64,000 nt of DNA from NCBI GenBank assembly GCA_009783295.1, contig WRHK01000003.1, positions 51,390 to 115,389 of the forward strand, in the 5' to 3' direction. Of the stretch, positions 1-8,474 are shown in pieces. Under the pieces are notes generated by a model. It saw only the letters and a list, made by a program, of their open reading frames with translations. It made no database searches and was not told where the DNA came from. Numbering within the stretch: the stretch's first letter is position 1; each line of letters begins with the position of its first letter. Both the position numbers and the translations under genes were made by a program. The DNA is from Promicromonosporaceae bacterium (GTDB lineage Bacteria > Actinomycetota > Actinomycetes > Actinomycetales > Cellulomonadaceae).

Positions 1-8
1 GCGAGACC

Positions 9-245
9 GTGACGGTCACGTCGCGGCGCCGCATGATGACGCCCGAGGAGGTGGCCGACTCGCTCGGCGTCTCCCGGTCGACGATCTCCCGCCGGATCAA
101 GGCGGGGGACATCAGCGCGGTGAAGGTGGGCAACCGCAACCGCATCCCGTACGACGAGTTCGAGCGGTACGCCGTCGCGGCGAACCGCCGCATGCTCGCC
201 CTGGTCGTGGACGACATCGACGTGGAGCTGGTGCCGGATGAGTGA
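9..245 (+). CDS. Excisionase/MerR-type helix-turn-helix DNA-binding protein (possible antitoxin)
   Basis: MTPEEVADSLGVSRSTISRRIKAGDISAVKVGNRNRIPYDEFERY is a typical excisionase-family HTH. Start uncertain: GTG at 9, ATG at 33/36, or upstream of the window. Confidence 0.8.
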   Translation: MTVTSRRRMMTPEEVADSLGVSRSTISRRIKAGDISAVKVGNRNRIPYDEFERYAVAANRRMLALVVDDIDVELVPDE

Positions 246-930
246 GCGCACGCTCGTGTTCCTGGACGCCGGGGTGCTCGCCGACCCCGTCACGCGGACG
301 CTGCTGATGCTGTCACGCCCGCACAGCGACTTCACCGCCGTGTGGAGCGTGCGCGCCGAGCGCCAGGCGACGGGCCACCTGCGCCCCGACGCCGCGCCGC
401 TCGCCACCGTGCGCGACGCCTACGGCACCGAGACGACGCCCGCCGGATCGTTCCCCGACCGGTTCACGGCCACGAAGCCGGACGACCGCGCGTCCCTCGC
501 GGACGCAGAGGCCGCGGGGGCCCGCTTCCTCGTCACGCGCGACGTCCACGGGTTCGACCTCGCCGACCTCGCGACTGCCCGGATCTCCGCCGTCGGCGCC
601 GACCTGTTCCTCGCCGAGCGGATGTCGAGCGCGTCCTACGTGGACGCGCTCGACCTCTTCAGCCAGACCCGGGCCCGGCCGCGCCGCACCCTGGAGCGGC
701 TCCACGCCGCGATCGCGGCCCGCTACCCGCAGCTCTTCGCCGTCCACGCCCACCTGTACGACGTCGACGTGGTGCAGCGGCTGCCCGAGCCGCGCGAGCA
801 GTTCCGCGGCCTGCGCTGCCTGCGCTGCGAGCGGGTGACGATGCGGGCCGACGACCCGCACAGCGGCGTGTGCGCCACGTGCCTGCACGAGGCCGAGGCC
901 GGCTCCCGCGAGGCGCTGCGGGCCGTCTGA
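238..930 (+). CDS. PIN-domain protein with C-terminal zinc-ribbon-like CxxC...CxxC
   Basis: N-terminal FLDAGVL, ADAEAAGARFLVTRDVHGFD PIN-like core, C-terminal CLRCERV...CATCLHE; overlaps the upstream HTH gene by 8 bp. Confidence 0.7.
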   Translation: MSERTLVFLDAGVLADPVTRTLLMLSRPHSDFTAVWSVRAERQATGHLRPDAAPLATVRDAYGTETTPAGSFPDRFTATKPDDRASLADAEAAGARFLVTRDVHGFDLADLATARISAVGADLFLAERMSSASYVDALDLFSQTRARPRRTLERLHAAIAARYPQLFAVHAHLYDVDVVQRLPEPREQFRGLRCLRCERVTMRADDPHSGVCATCLHEAEAGSREALRAV

Positions 931-937
931 CCGGCGC

Positions 938-1699
938 CTACTTGCCGTGCGGGTCGAGGCGGTTGAGGGTCGCCACGACCTGGTCGTAGTCGCCGCGCGC
1001 CTCGCCGTAGCGCAGGAACTTGACGTTCTCGACCTGGATCTCGCGCGCGTCCGGGTTGGCCTCGATGAGGCCCATCACCTCGTCGGCGAAGTCGTCGAGC
1101 GGCATCGCGAACGCGCTCTCCCGCTGGCCGGGAACCAGGTCGGTGGCGACCGACGGCGGCTCCAGCTCCATGACCTGGACGCTCGTGCCGGCGAGCTGGA
1201 GGCGGATCGACTCGCTGAGCAGGTGGATCGCCGCCTTGCTCGCGTTGTAGCTGGGCGTCGCCGCGAGCGGGGCGAACGCGAGCCCGGACGAGACGGTGAC
1301 GATCGTCGCGTGCGGCCGGCTCTGCAGGTGCTCGATGAGCGCCGCGATCAGCCGGATCGGCCCCAGCACGTTCGTGGTGACCGTCCGCTCCGCGCTGTCG
1401 AGGAACCCGGGGGTGGTCCAGTCCTCCGGCTGCATGATGCCGGCCATCGCGACGAGCACGTCGAGGTCGGGGTGCTCGGTGACGACCTGCTTGGTGGCGG
1501 CCTGGATGCTCTCGGCGTCCGCGGTGTCGATCTGGACGGCGTCGATGCCGGGGTGCTCGGCCACGATCTGCTCGAGCAGCGCCGTGCGCCGGCCGCCCAC
1601 GATGACGGTGTTGCCCCGCTCGTGCAGGCGGAGCGCCAGGGCGAGGCCGATGCCGCTCGTGGCGCCGGGGATGAAGACGGTGTTTCCGGTGATGTCCAT
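938..1699 (-). CDS. SDR family oxidoreductase (DltE-like)
   Basis: GATSGIGLALALRL Rossmann motif, YNASKAA catalytic motif. Confidence 0.9.
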   Translation of the reverse strand: MDITGNTVFIPGATSGIGLALALRLHERGNTVIVGGRRTALLEQIVAEHPGIDAVQIDTADAESIQAATKQVVTEHPDLDVLVAMAGIMQPEDWTTPGFLDSAERTVTTNVLGPIRLIAALIEHLQSRPHATIVTVSSGLAFAPLAATPSYNASKAAIHLLSESIRLQLAGTSVQVMELEPPSVATDLVPGQRESAFAMPLDDFADEVMGLIEANPDAREIQVENVKFLRYGEARGDYDQVVATLNRLDPHGK

Positions 1700-1729
1700 G
1701 GCCCCACCGTCGTCGGCTCCGCGGGGGCC

Positions 1730-1769
1730 ATCCAGGGACCGCTTGTCGGGGGACCGGCGATCCCTGGAT
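1730..1769. promoter_or_regulatory. Candidate operator between divergent SDR and XRE regulator: ATCCAGGGA-N22-TCCCTGGAT
   Basis: Perfect 9-bp inverted repeat at 1730-1738 and 1761-1769 in the divergent intergenic region. Confidence 0.55.
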
Positions 1770-1800
1770 CGGCCGCGCGGGCCCGTCGGATACTGCGGGG

Positions 1801-2643
1801 GTGAACCGAGAAGCCCTGGCCGCGTTCCTGGTCCAGCACCGTGCGGCGGTGCAGCCGTCCGACGTCGGGCTCGTCACCGGACCGCGGCGCCGGACGCCGG
1901 GGCTGCGGCGCGAGGACGTCGCCCAGCTCGCGCTGATGTCCACGGACTACTACACGCGCCTCGAGCAGGCCCGCGGCCCGCAGCCCAGCACGCAGGTGCT
2001 GGGCTCGCTGGCCCGGGCCCTGCGGCTGACCCCCGACGAGCGCGACTACCTGTACCGCATGGCCGGGCACAGCGCCCCGGACCGCGGGGCGACGTCGTCC
2101 GACTACGTGGCGCCGGGGCTGCTGCGCGTGCTCGACCGCATCACCGACACCCCGGCCCTGATCCTGTCCGCGCTGGGGGAGACGCTCGTGCAGAACGAGC
2201 CCGCCCGGGCGCTGTTCGGCGACGTCACCGACCTCACGGGCTGGGAGCGCAGCGCCATCTACCGCTGGTTCGCCCCGCCGCAGACCGAGCGCCGGCTGTA
2301 CCCCGCCGACGACCACGACCGGCAGTCGCGGGCCCAGGTCGCGGCCCTGCGCGCCGCCTACGGCACGATGGGCGCGCAGTCGCGAGCCGGCGAGCTCGCG
2401 CGGGCCCTGAGCGCCGTGAGCCCGGAGTTCGCCGGGCTCTGGGACGCCCAGGTGGTGGCCCGCCGGTTCGAGGACCACAAGGTGCTGGTGCACCCCGACC
2501 TCGGGCCGATCGAGGTGGACTGCCAGGCCCTGTTCACCGAGGACGAGTCCCAGACGCTGCTGGTGCTGACCGCCCCGCCCCGCTCCGAGGCCGACGGGAA
2601 GCTGCGGCTGCTCGCCGTGCTCGGCACGCAGCAGCTCACATGA
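1801..2643 (+). CDS. XRE-family HTH transcriptional regulator with MmyB-like ligand-binding domain
   Basis: RRRTPGLRREDVAQLALMSTDYYTRLEQARGPQPSTQVLGSLARALRLTPDERDYLYRMAG signature. Confidence 0.92.
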   Translation: MNREALAAFLVQHRAAVQPSDVGLVTGPRRRTPGLRREDVAQLALMSTDYYTRLEQARGPQPSTQVLGSLARALRLTPDERDYLYRMAGHSAPDRGATSSDYVAPGLLRVLDRITDTPALILSALGETLVQNEPARALFGDVTDLTGWERSAIYRWFAPPQTERRLYPADDHDRQSRAQVAALRAAYGTMGAQSRAGELARALSAVSPEFAGLWDAQVVARRFEDHKVLVHPDLGPIEVDCQALFTEDESQTLLVLTAPPRSEADGKLRLLAVLGTQQLT

Positions 2644-3466
2644 CGTACCCGCCGCCGCACACGAGCACCTGCCCGGTGATGTAGTCGGACTCCGGCAGGC
2701 ACATCAGGTAGACGGCCCCGGCGGCCTCGGCCGGGGTGCCCGGGCGGCCGAGCGGCACCTGCACGGACATCGCGTCGAGCAGCTGCCTGCTCATGCCGAC
2801 CCCGATCTCGTGGCCCTGCACGGTGATGGTGCGGCTGCCGTCGGCGGGGGCGTCGGTGAGGCGGGTGGTGATGATGCCGAACGCCACCGTGTTGGCCGTG
2901 ACGTTGTAGCGGCCCCACTCCTTGGCGATGGTCTTGGTCAGCCCCGTGACGCCCGCCTTCGCGGCGGCGTAGCTGGCCTGGCCGGCGTTGCCGCCCAGCC
3001 CGGAGATCGACGAGATGTTGACCACTTTGCGGCACGGGACCGGCTCGCCGGTCTCGCGCGCCGCCTTGACCGCGGCGGAGATGACCGGCTGGGCGGCGCG
3101 CAGGATGCGGAACGGCGCCCGAAGGTGGACGTCGAGGATCGCGTCCCACTGCTCGTCGGTCATCTTCTGCACGACGGCGTCCCACGTGTAGCCGGCGTTG
3201 TTGACGATGATGTCCAGCCCGCCGAACGCCTCGACGGCCGTCTGCACGAAGCGCTCGGCGAAGCCGTCCTCCGTGACGCTCCCCGCGCACACGACGGCGC
3301 GGCCGCCGAGGGCCACGACGTCCTCGACCGTGCGCGAGGCGGGCTCCTCGTCGACGTCGTTGACCACCACCGCGGCGCCCTCGGACGCGAGCTTGAGCGC
3401 GATCTCGTGGCCGATGCCGCGACCGGCACCGCTGACGATGGCGACCTTGCCGTCGAGCGTTCCCAC
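2636..3466 (-). CDS. SDR family oxidoreductase (3-oxoacyl-ACP reductase FabG-like)
   Basis: SGAGRGIGHEIALKLASEG, NNAGYTWD, YAAAKAGVTGLTK; C-terminal GQVLVCGGGYVM. Confidence 0.9.
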   Translation of the reverse strand: MGTLDGKVAIVSGAGRGIGHEIALKLASEGAAVVVNDVDEEPASRTVEDVVALGGRAVVCAGSVTEDGFAERFVQTAVEAFGGLDIIVNNAGYTWDAVVQKMTDEQWDAILDVHLRAPFRILRAAQPVISAAVKAARETGEPVPCRKVVNISSISGLGGNAGQASYAAAKAGVTGLTKTIAKEWGRYNVTANTVAFGIITTRLTDAPADGSRTITVQGHEIGVGMSRQLLDAMSVQVPLGRPGTPAEAAGAVYLMCLPESDYITGQVLVCGGGYVM

Positions 3467-3478
3467 GCCTGCCCCCCC

Positions 3479-4654
3479 TCACACCCCGAGGATGACGGCG
3501 GACCCCTGCCCGCCGCCCCCGCACGCCGCCGCGACGCCGACCGACCCCGGGCCGAGCGCCTCGAGCCGCCGCGCCAGGTGCCCCACGATCCTCGCCCCGG
3601 ACGCCCCGATGGGGTGGCCGAGCGCGATCGCGCCGCCGTTCGCGTCGACCACCGCGGGGTCGAGCCGCAGGTGGTCGGTCGAGGCCAGCACCACGGACGC
3701 GAACGCCTCGTTGATCTCGACCGCCGCGAACCCGTGCCCGTCGAGCCCGGCGCGGGCGCACGCGCACGAGATCGCGTGGGCGGGCTGCAGGTGCAGGCCC
3801 ACGTCGGGGCCCGCGACCAGCCCGTGGCCGAGGATGCGGGCGCCGGTCAGGCCGCGCTCGGCGGCGAGGTCGTCCGCGACGAGCACCAGGGCGGCGGCGC
3901 CGTCGGAGATCTGCGACGCGTTGCCCGCCGTGATCGTGCCGTCGGGGCGGAACGACGGGCGCAGGCGTGCCAGGCCCTCGACGGTCGTGTCCGCGCGGAT
4001 GCCGTCGTCGGCGCTGACAAGCGTGGGGCCGTGGCGGCCCGGCACCTCGAAGGGCGCGATCTCGCCCGCCAGGAACGACGCGGCCGCGGCGGCGCGCGCG
4101 TGCGAGGAGGCGGCGAACTCGTCCTGCGCCTCGCGGGTCTGCCACGCCTCGCCGGCATGCTTGTCGCCGTACCGCTCGGTGCTCAGGCCCATGGAGTCGC
4201 GCTCGAACGCGTCGGTCAGGCCGTCGTGCTGCATGGTGTCCAGCAGCTCGACCGGCCCGAACTTCTGGCCCGCGCGCGAGCCCACCCACACGTGCGGGGC
4301 CAGCGTCATCGACTCCATGCCGACCGCGACCACCACCCGGGCCTCGCCTGACGAGATCAGCCGGTGCGCCTGGACCACGGCCTCCTCGCCCGACAGGCAC
4401 ACGACGTTGAGGGTGATCGCCGGCGTCGTCATCGGGATGCCCGCACCGACCGCCGCCTGGCGAGCCGGGTTCTGCCCTGCGCCGCCCTGCAGCACCTGCC
4501 CGCCCAGCACGTCGTCGACGTCGTCGGGCGCGATGCCGCACGACGCGAGCGCCGCCGCCACGGCGTGCGCGCCGAGCGCGGTGGCGGGGACCGTGGCGAA
4601 GGCCCCGTTGGCCCTGACGAAGGGGGTGCGGCGGTACCCCACGATGACGCTCAT
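3479..4654 (-). CDS. Thiolase / acetyl-CoA C-acyltransferase
   Basis: [11 protein letters not shown] active-site region, [36 protein letters not shown]. Confidence 0.93.
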   Translation of the reverse strand: MSVIVGYRRTPFVRANGAFATVPATALGAHAVAAALASCGIAPDDVDDVLGGQVLQGGAGQNPARQAAVGAGIPMTTPAITLNVVCLSGEEAVVQAHRLISSGEARVVVAVGMESMTLAPHVWVGSRAGQKFGPVELLDTMQHDGLTDAFERDSMGLSTERYGDKHAGEAWQTREAQDEFAASSHARAAAAASFLAGEIAPFEVPGRHGPTLVSADDGIRADTTVEGLARLRPSFRPDGTITAGNASQISDGAAALVLVADDLAAERGLTGARILGHGLVAGPDVGLHLQPAHAISCACARAGLDGHGFAAVEINEAFASVVLASTDHLRLDPAVVDANGGAIALGHPIGASGARIVGHLARRLEALGPGSVGVAAACGGGGQGSAVILGV

Positions 4655-5298
4655 GGCTGCTCCTCGAGGTCGACGGCGATCTCCGGCTCGGTGGCGGCGC
4701 GCACGTCGTCCACGGTGACACCCGGAGCCAGACGGCGCAGCACCACGCCCGACGGCGCGACGTCGAGCACCGCGCGGTCGGTGACGATGCGGTCCACCAC
4801 GCCCTCGCCCGTGAGCGGCAGGGTGCAGCGGGCGCGGATCTTGGGGGAGCCGTCGCGGGCCACGTGGTCCATGACCACGACGATGCGCGGCGCGCCCACC
4901 ACCAGGTCCATCGCCCCGCCGGGACCCTTGACGAGCTTGCCCGGCACGGTCCAGCTGGCCAGGTCGCCCGTCTGCGACACCTCGAGCGCGCCGAGGATCG
5001 CGATGCGCACGTGGCCGCCACGGATCATCGCGAACGACTCCGCGGAGTCGAAGCAGCTTGCCCCCGGCAGCATCGTGACGGTCTGCTTGCCGGCGTTGAT
5101 GAGGTCGGCGTCCTCGTCGCCCTCGAAGGGGAAGGGCCCGATGCCGAGCAGCCCGTTCTCGGACTGCAGCGTGATGTGGACGCCGGGCGGCAGGTGGTTG
5201 GCCACGAGCGTAGGGATGCCGATGCCGAGGTTGACGTAGTCGCCGTCGCGCAGCTCGCCGGCGGCGACGGCGGCCATCTCGTCGCGGGTCCAGGTCAT
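4651..5298 (-). CDS. scoB: 3-oxoacid CoA-transferase subunit B
   Basis: [31 protein letters not shown] (CoA-transferase catalytic region). Confidence 0.9.
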   Translation of the reverse strand: MTWTRDEMAAVAAGELRDGDYVNLGIGIPTLVANHLPPGVHITLQSENGLLGIGPFPFEGDEDADLINAGKQTVTMLPGASCFDSAESFAMIRGGHVRIAILGALEVSQTGDLASWTVPGKLVKGPGGAMDLVVGAPRIVVVMDHVARDGSPKIRARCTLPLTGEGVVDRIVTDRAVLDVAPSGVVLRRLAPGVTVDDVRAATEPEIAVDLEEQP

Positions 5299-6008
5299 CG
5301 GGGGGCTCCCTCGGCGATCGGGCGGGTGGTGCGCTGCTCGATGTTCTTGACGCGTTCCCGCGCCGGCACGAGGTGGTCGACGTAGATGCCGGGCGTCACG
5401 ACGACGTCGGGGTCGAGCGGCTCGTCGAGCACGTGCTCCGCCTCGGCCACGGTGACGCGGCCCGCGGCCGCGACCAGCGGGTTGAAGTTGCGGGCCGTGA
5501 GCCGGTAGGCGAGGTTGCCGAACCGGTCCGCCCGGAAGGCGTGCACCAGGGCGAGGTCGGCCACGATGGCCCGCTCGAGCACGTAGCGGCGCCCGTCGAA
5601 CTCCTCGACCGGCTTGCCCTCGGCGAGCGGTGTGCCGACCCCGGTCGCGGTGTAGAAGGCGGGGATCCCGGCGCCGCCGGCGCGCAGCCGCTCGGCGAGC
5701 GTGCCCTGCGGCACGAACTCGACGTCGAGGTCGCCCGCCAGGAACCGCTGGGCGAACAGCTTGTTCTCGCCGACGTACGAGGCGAGCACGTGCCGCACCT
5801 GGTCGTTGTCGAGCAGGATGCCCAGGCCCAGGCCGTCGACGCCCATGTTGTTGGACACGACCGTCAGGTCGCGCACGCCGGAGTCGCGCACCGCCTCGAT
5901 GAGGTCGTCCGGGTTGCCGCTCAGCCCGAACCCGCCGACGGCGATGGTCATGCCGTCGTGCAGCAGCCCGTCCAGCGCGTGCCCGGCCGTGGGGTGGAGC
6001 GTGGTCAT
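5295..6008 (-). CDS. scoA: 3-oxoacid CoA-transferase subunit A
   Basis: Internal ATG of the longer ORF gives [44 protein letters not shown] overlap with subunit B. Confidence 0.9.
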   Translation of the reverse strand: MTTLHPTAGHALDGLLHDGMTIAVGGFGLSGNPDDLIEAVRDSGVRDLTVVSNNMGVDGLGLGILLDNDQVRHVLASYVGENKLFAQRFLAGDLDVEFVPQGTLAERLRAGGAGIPAFYTATGVGTPLAEGKPVEEFDGRRYVLERAIVADLALVHAFRADRFGNLAYRLTARNFNPLVAAAGRVTVAEAEHVLDEPLDPDVVVTPGIYVDHLVPARERVKNIEQRTTRPIAEGAPR

Positions 6009-6856
6009 GGTCGTCCTCCGTCCTCGGGGCCGGTCGCCGCGCGGCGCAGCACGGCGTGCGCCTGGGCCAGCAGCGGGCCGTCGATCATCCGGCCGTCCAG
6101 CGCGAAGACGCCGTCGGCCCGCTGCGCCGCCGCCAGCACGGCGCGGGCCTCGGCGACGTCGTCGTCGGACGGCGCGTACGCCGCCCGGATCACGGGCACC
6201 TGCGAGGGGTGCACGCACAGGCTGGCCGCGAAGCCGACGGCGGCGGCGTCCGTCGCCTCGTCGCGCAGGCCGTCGAGGTCGGTGATGTCGAGGTGCACGG
6301 CGTCGACGGCCGCCTTCCCGGCGGCCCCGGCGGCGAGCAGCACCGACGAGCGGGCGTACCGGGCCACGTCGCGGTACCGGCCGTCCGCGAGCCGGCTGGA
6401 GCTGCCGCCCAGCGACGCGACCAGGTCGTCGGCGCCCCAGGCCAGCGCGACGACGTCGGGCCGGGCGGCCAGCGCGGACGCGGCGACGACGCCCGCCGCC
6501 GTCTCGCACAGCGCCACCACCGCGTAGGGGGCGCCGTCGGGCGTGACCAGCGGGCCCACGAACCGGCCGTCCGCCTTGGGCAGCAGCACCGTGCGGTAGG
6601 CGGTGCGGGCGAGCGCGGCGAGGTCGGCGTGGTGCTCGCGCGTGCCCGCGGCGTTGACCCGCACGACGGTGCGCGTGGGGTCGAGCGGGTTGTCCACCAC
6701 GGCCTGCCGCGCGGCCTCCTTGTGCGCGTGCCCGACGCCGTCCTCCAGGTCGAGCACCACGGCGTCGGCGCGGTCGAGCGCCTTCGCGAACCGGTCGGGG
6801 CGGTCGGCGGGGCAGAACAGCAGCGCGGGGCCCAGCGCGAACGGGACGGGGTTCAT
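6005..6856 (-). CDS. citE: HpcH/HpaI aldolase / CitE-like beta-hydroxyacyl-CoA lyase
   Basis: [53 protein letters not shown]; start inferred at the ATG overlapping the upstream stop. Confidence 0.9.
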   Translation of the reverse strand: MNPVPFALGPALLFCPADRPDRFAKALDRADAVVLDLEDGVGHAHKEAARQAVVDNPLDPTRTVVRVNAAGTREHHADLAALARTAYRTVLLPKADGRFVGPLVTPDGAPYAVVALCETAAGVVAASALAARPDVVALAWGADDLVASLGGSSSRLADGRYRDVARYARSSVLLAAGAAGKAAVDAVHLDITDLDGLRDEATDAAAVGFAASLCVHPSQVPVIRAAYAPSDDDVAEARAVLAAAQRADGVFALDGRMIDGPLLAQAHAVLRRAATGPEDGGRP

Positions 6857-7329
6857 GGCCGTCCGTCCCGCGTGCGCACCAGCGCCGTGCGGACCGCGCG
6901 GGCCACCAGCACGTCGTCCTGGTTGAAGCCCACGTGCTCGAACGTCACGACGCCCTCGCCCGGCCGCGACCGCGACAGCCTGCGGGCCCGCACCATCGTC
7001 TCCCCGTACAGCGTGTCGCCGTGGAACAGGGGGTGCGGGAACGCGACCTCCTCGAACCCGAGGTTGGCCACCGTCGTGTCCCGGGTCAGGTGCGCCACCG
7101 CCAGGCCCACGAGCGTGGCCAGCGTGAGCATCGAGTTCACGAGCGGGCGGCCGAACGGCTGCGTCGCCGCCCACGCCGCGTCCAGGTGCAGGCCCTGGGG
7201 GTTCATCGTCAGGGTCGAGAAGAGCACGTCGTCGGCCTCGGTGAGGGTGCGGCCGGGGCGGTGCACGTAGCGCACGTCCTCCTCGAGCTCCTCGTAGAAG
7301 AGCCCGCGCTGGACCTCCTCCCTGGTCAT
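6853..7329 (-). CDS. MaoC-like acyl-CoA dehydratase
   Basis: MTREEVQRGLFYEELEEDVRYVHRPGRTLTEADDVLFSTLTMNPQGLHLD hotdog-fold hydratase signature. Confidence 0.88.
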   Translation of the reverse strand: MTREEVQRGLFYEELEEDVRYVHRPGRTLTEADDVLFSTLTMNPQGLHLDAAWAATQPFGRPLVNSMLTLATLVGLAVAHLTRDTTVANLGFEEVAFPHPLFHGDTLYGETMVRARRLSRSRPGEGVVTFEHVGFNQDDVLVARAVRTALVRTRDGRP

Positions 7330-8474
7330 GGCGTCAGGCCGAGGTCGCGGGCGATGATCATGAGCTGCACCTCCGTGGTGCCCTCGCCGATCTCCAGCAC
7401 CTTGGAGTCGCGGTAGTGGCGCGCGACGGCGTTCTCGTTGAGGAACCCGTAGCCGCCGAACACCTGGGCGGCGTCGCGCGCGTTCGCCATCGCGGCCTCG
7501 GAGCCCACCAGCTTGGCCACCGACGCCTCCGCCTTGAACGGCAGCCCGTGCACCAGCTTCTGCGCGGCGTCGACCCAGCACGTGCGCGCCGAGTGCACGC
7601 GCGCCTGCATGCGCGCCAGCATGAACGCCACGTGCTGGTGGGAGCCGATGCTGCTGCCGAACACCGTGCGCGACCCCGCGTGCCGCAGCGCCTCCTCGAG
7701 GCAGCCCTGCGCGGCGCCCGTGGCGAGCGCGGCGAACGCGATGCGCCCCTCGTCGAGCGCGTGCAGCGCGTTCGCGTATCCGCGCCCGCGCTCGCCCAGC
7801 AGGTTCGCCCCGGGCACGCGCACGCTCGTCAGGGTGAGGGGGTGCGTGTCCGAGGTGTGCCAGCCCACCTTGTCGTACCCGGGCCCGACGACGAGCCCGG
7901 GGGTGCCCGCCGGCACGAGGAACGCCGACAGCTCGTGCTCGCCCGTCACCGCCGTGATCGTCAGGACGCTCGTGATCGGCGTGCCCGAGTTGGTGATGAA
8001 CTGCTTGCCGCCGTCGATCACCCACGCGTCGCCGTCCTGGCGGGCCGCCGTCTTGGTGGCGCCCGCGTCCGAGCCCGCCTCCGCCTCCGTGAGCCCGAAG
8101 GCCGCGAGCGCCCGCCCCGCCATCAGGTCGGGGAGCCAGCGCTCGTGCTGCTCCGGGGTGCCGTGCCGGTAGATCGGCATGATCCCGAGGCCGACGCCGG
8201 CCTCGAGCGTCACCGCGATCGACTGGTCCGCGCGCGCGAGGGCCTCGACCGCGAGGCACAGCGACACGTAGTCCTTGCCCTGCCCGCCGACCTCCGCGGG
8301 GAAGGGCAGGCCGAACAGCCCCAGGTCGCCCATCTGCCGGATGATCTCCAGCGGCAGGCGTCGCTCGGTGTCGTAGCGGTAGGCGGCGGGCGCGACCACC
8401 TGGTCGGCGAACTCGCGCACGGTGGCGGCGAGCTTGCGCTGCTCGTCGGTGAGGCCGTGGGTGTCGGTGATCAT
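7326..8474 (-). CDS. Acyl-CoA dehydrogenase (isovaleryl-CoA dehydrogenase-like)
   Basis: FGLTEAEAGSDAGATKTAA, DEGRIAFAALATGAAQGCLEEAL, GGYGFLNENAVARHYRDSKVLEIGEGTTEVQ. Confidence 0.93.
   Translation of the reverse strand: MITDTHGLTDEQRKLAATVREFADQVVAPAAYRYDTERRLPLEIIRQMGDLGLFGLPFPAEVGGQGKDYVSLCLAVEALARADQSIAVTLEAGVGLGIMPIYRHGTPEQHERWLPDLMAGRALAAFGLTEAEAGSDAGATKTAARQDGDAWVIDGGKQFITNSGTPITSVLTITAVTGEHELSAFLVPAGTPGLVVGPGYDKVGWHTSDTHPLTLTSVRVPGANLLGERGRGYANALHALDEGRIAFAALATGAAQGCLEEALRHAGSRTVFGSSIGSHQHVAFMLARMQARVHSARTCWVDAAQKLVHGLPFKAEASVAKLVGSEAAMANARDAAQVFGGYGFLNENAVARHYRDSKVLEIGEGTTEVQLMIIARDLGLTP

Noticed and set aside
9-930. Excisionase-like HTH considered as evidence for an integrative element
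   Set aside because: No integrase, att-like repeat or other mobile-element gene is visible; linkage to a PIN protein fits a toxin-antitoxin-like pair better.
2358-5021. Very long antisense/overlapping ORFs (e.g. 887 aa at 2358, 761 aa at 9966, 1415 aa at 8846, 1174 aa at 40089, 1131 aa at 21509)
   Set aside because: Arg/Pro/Ala-rich shadow translations of high-GC DNA opposite or out of frame with clearly recognisable genes; no domain signatures.
5630-6285. Plus-strand ORFs of 90-194 aa opposite the CoA-transferase and CitE genes
   Set aside because: Low-complexity Arg/Ala/Pro composition; antisense to well-supported genes.
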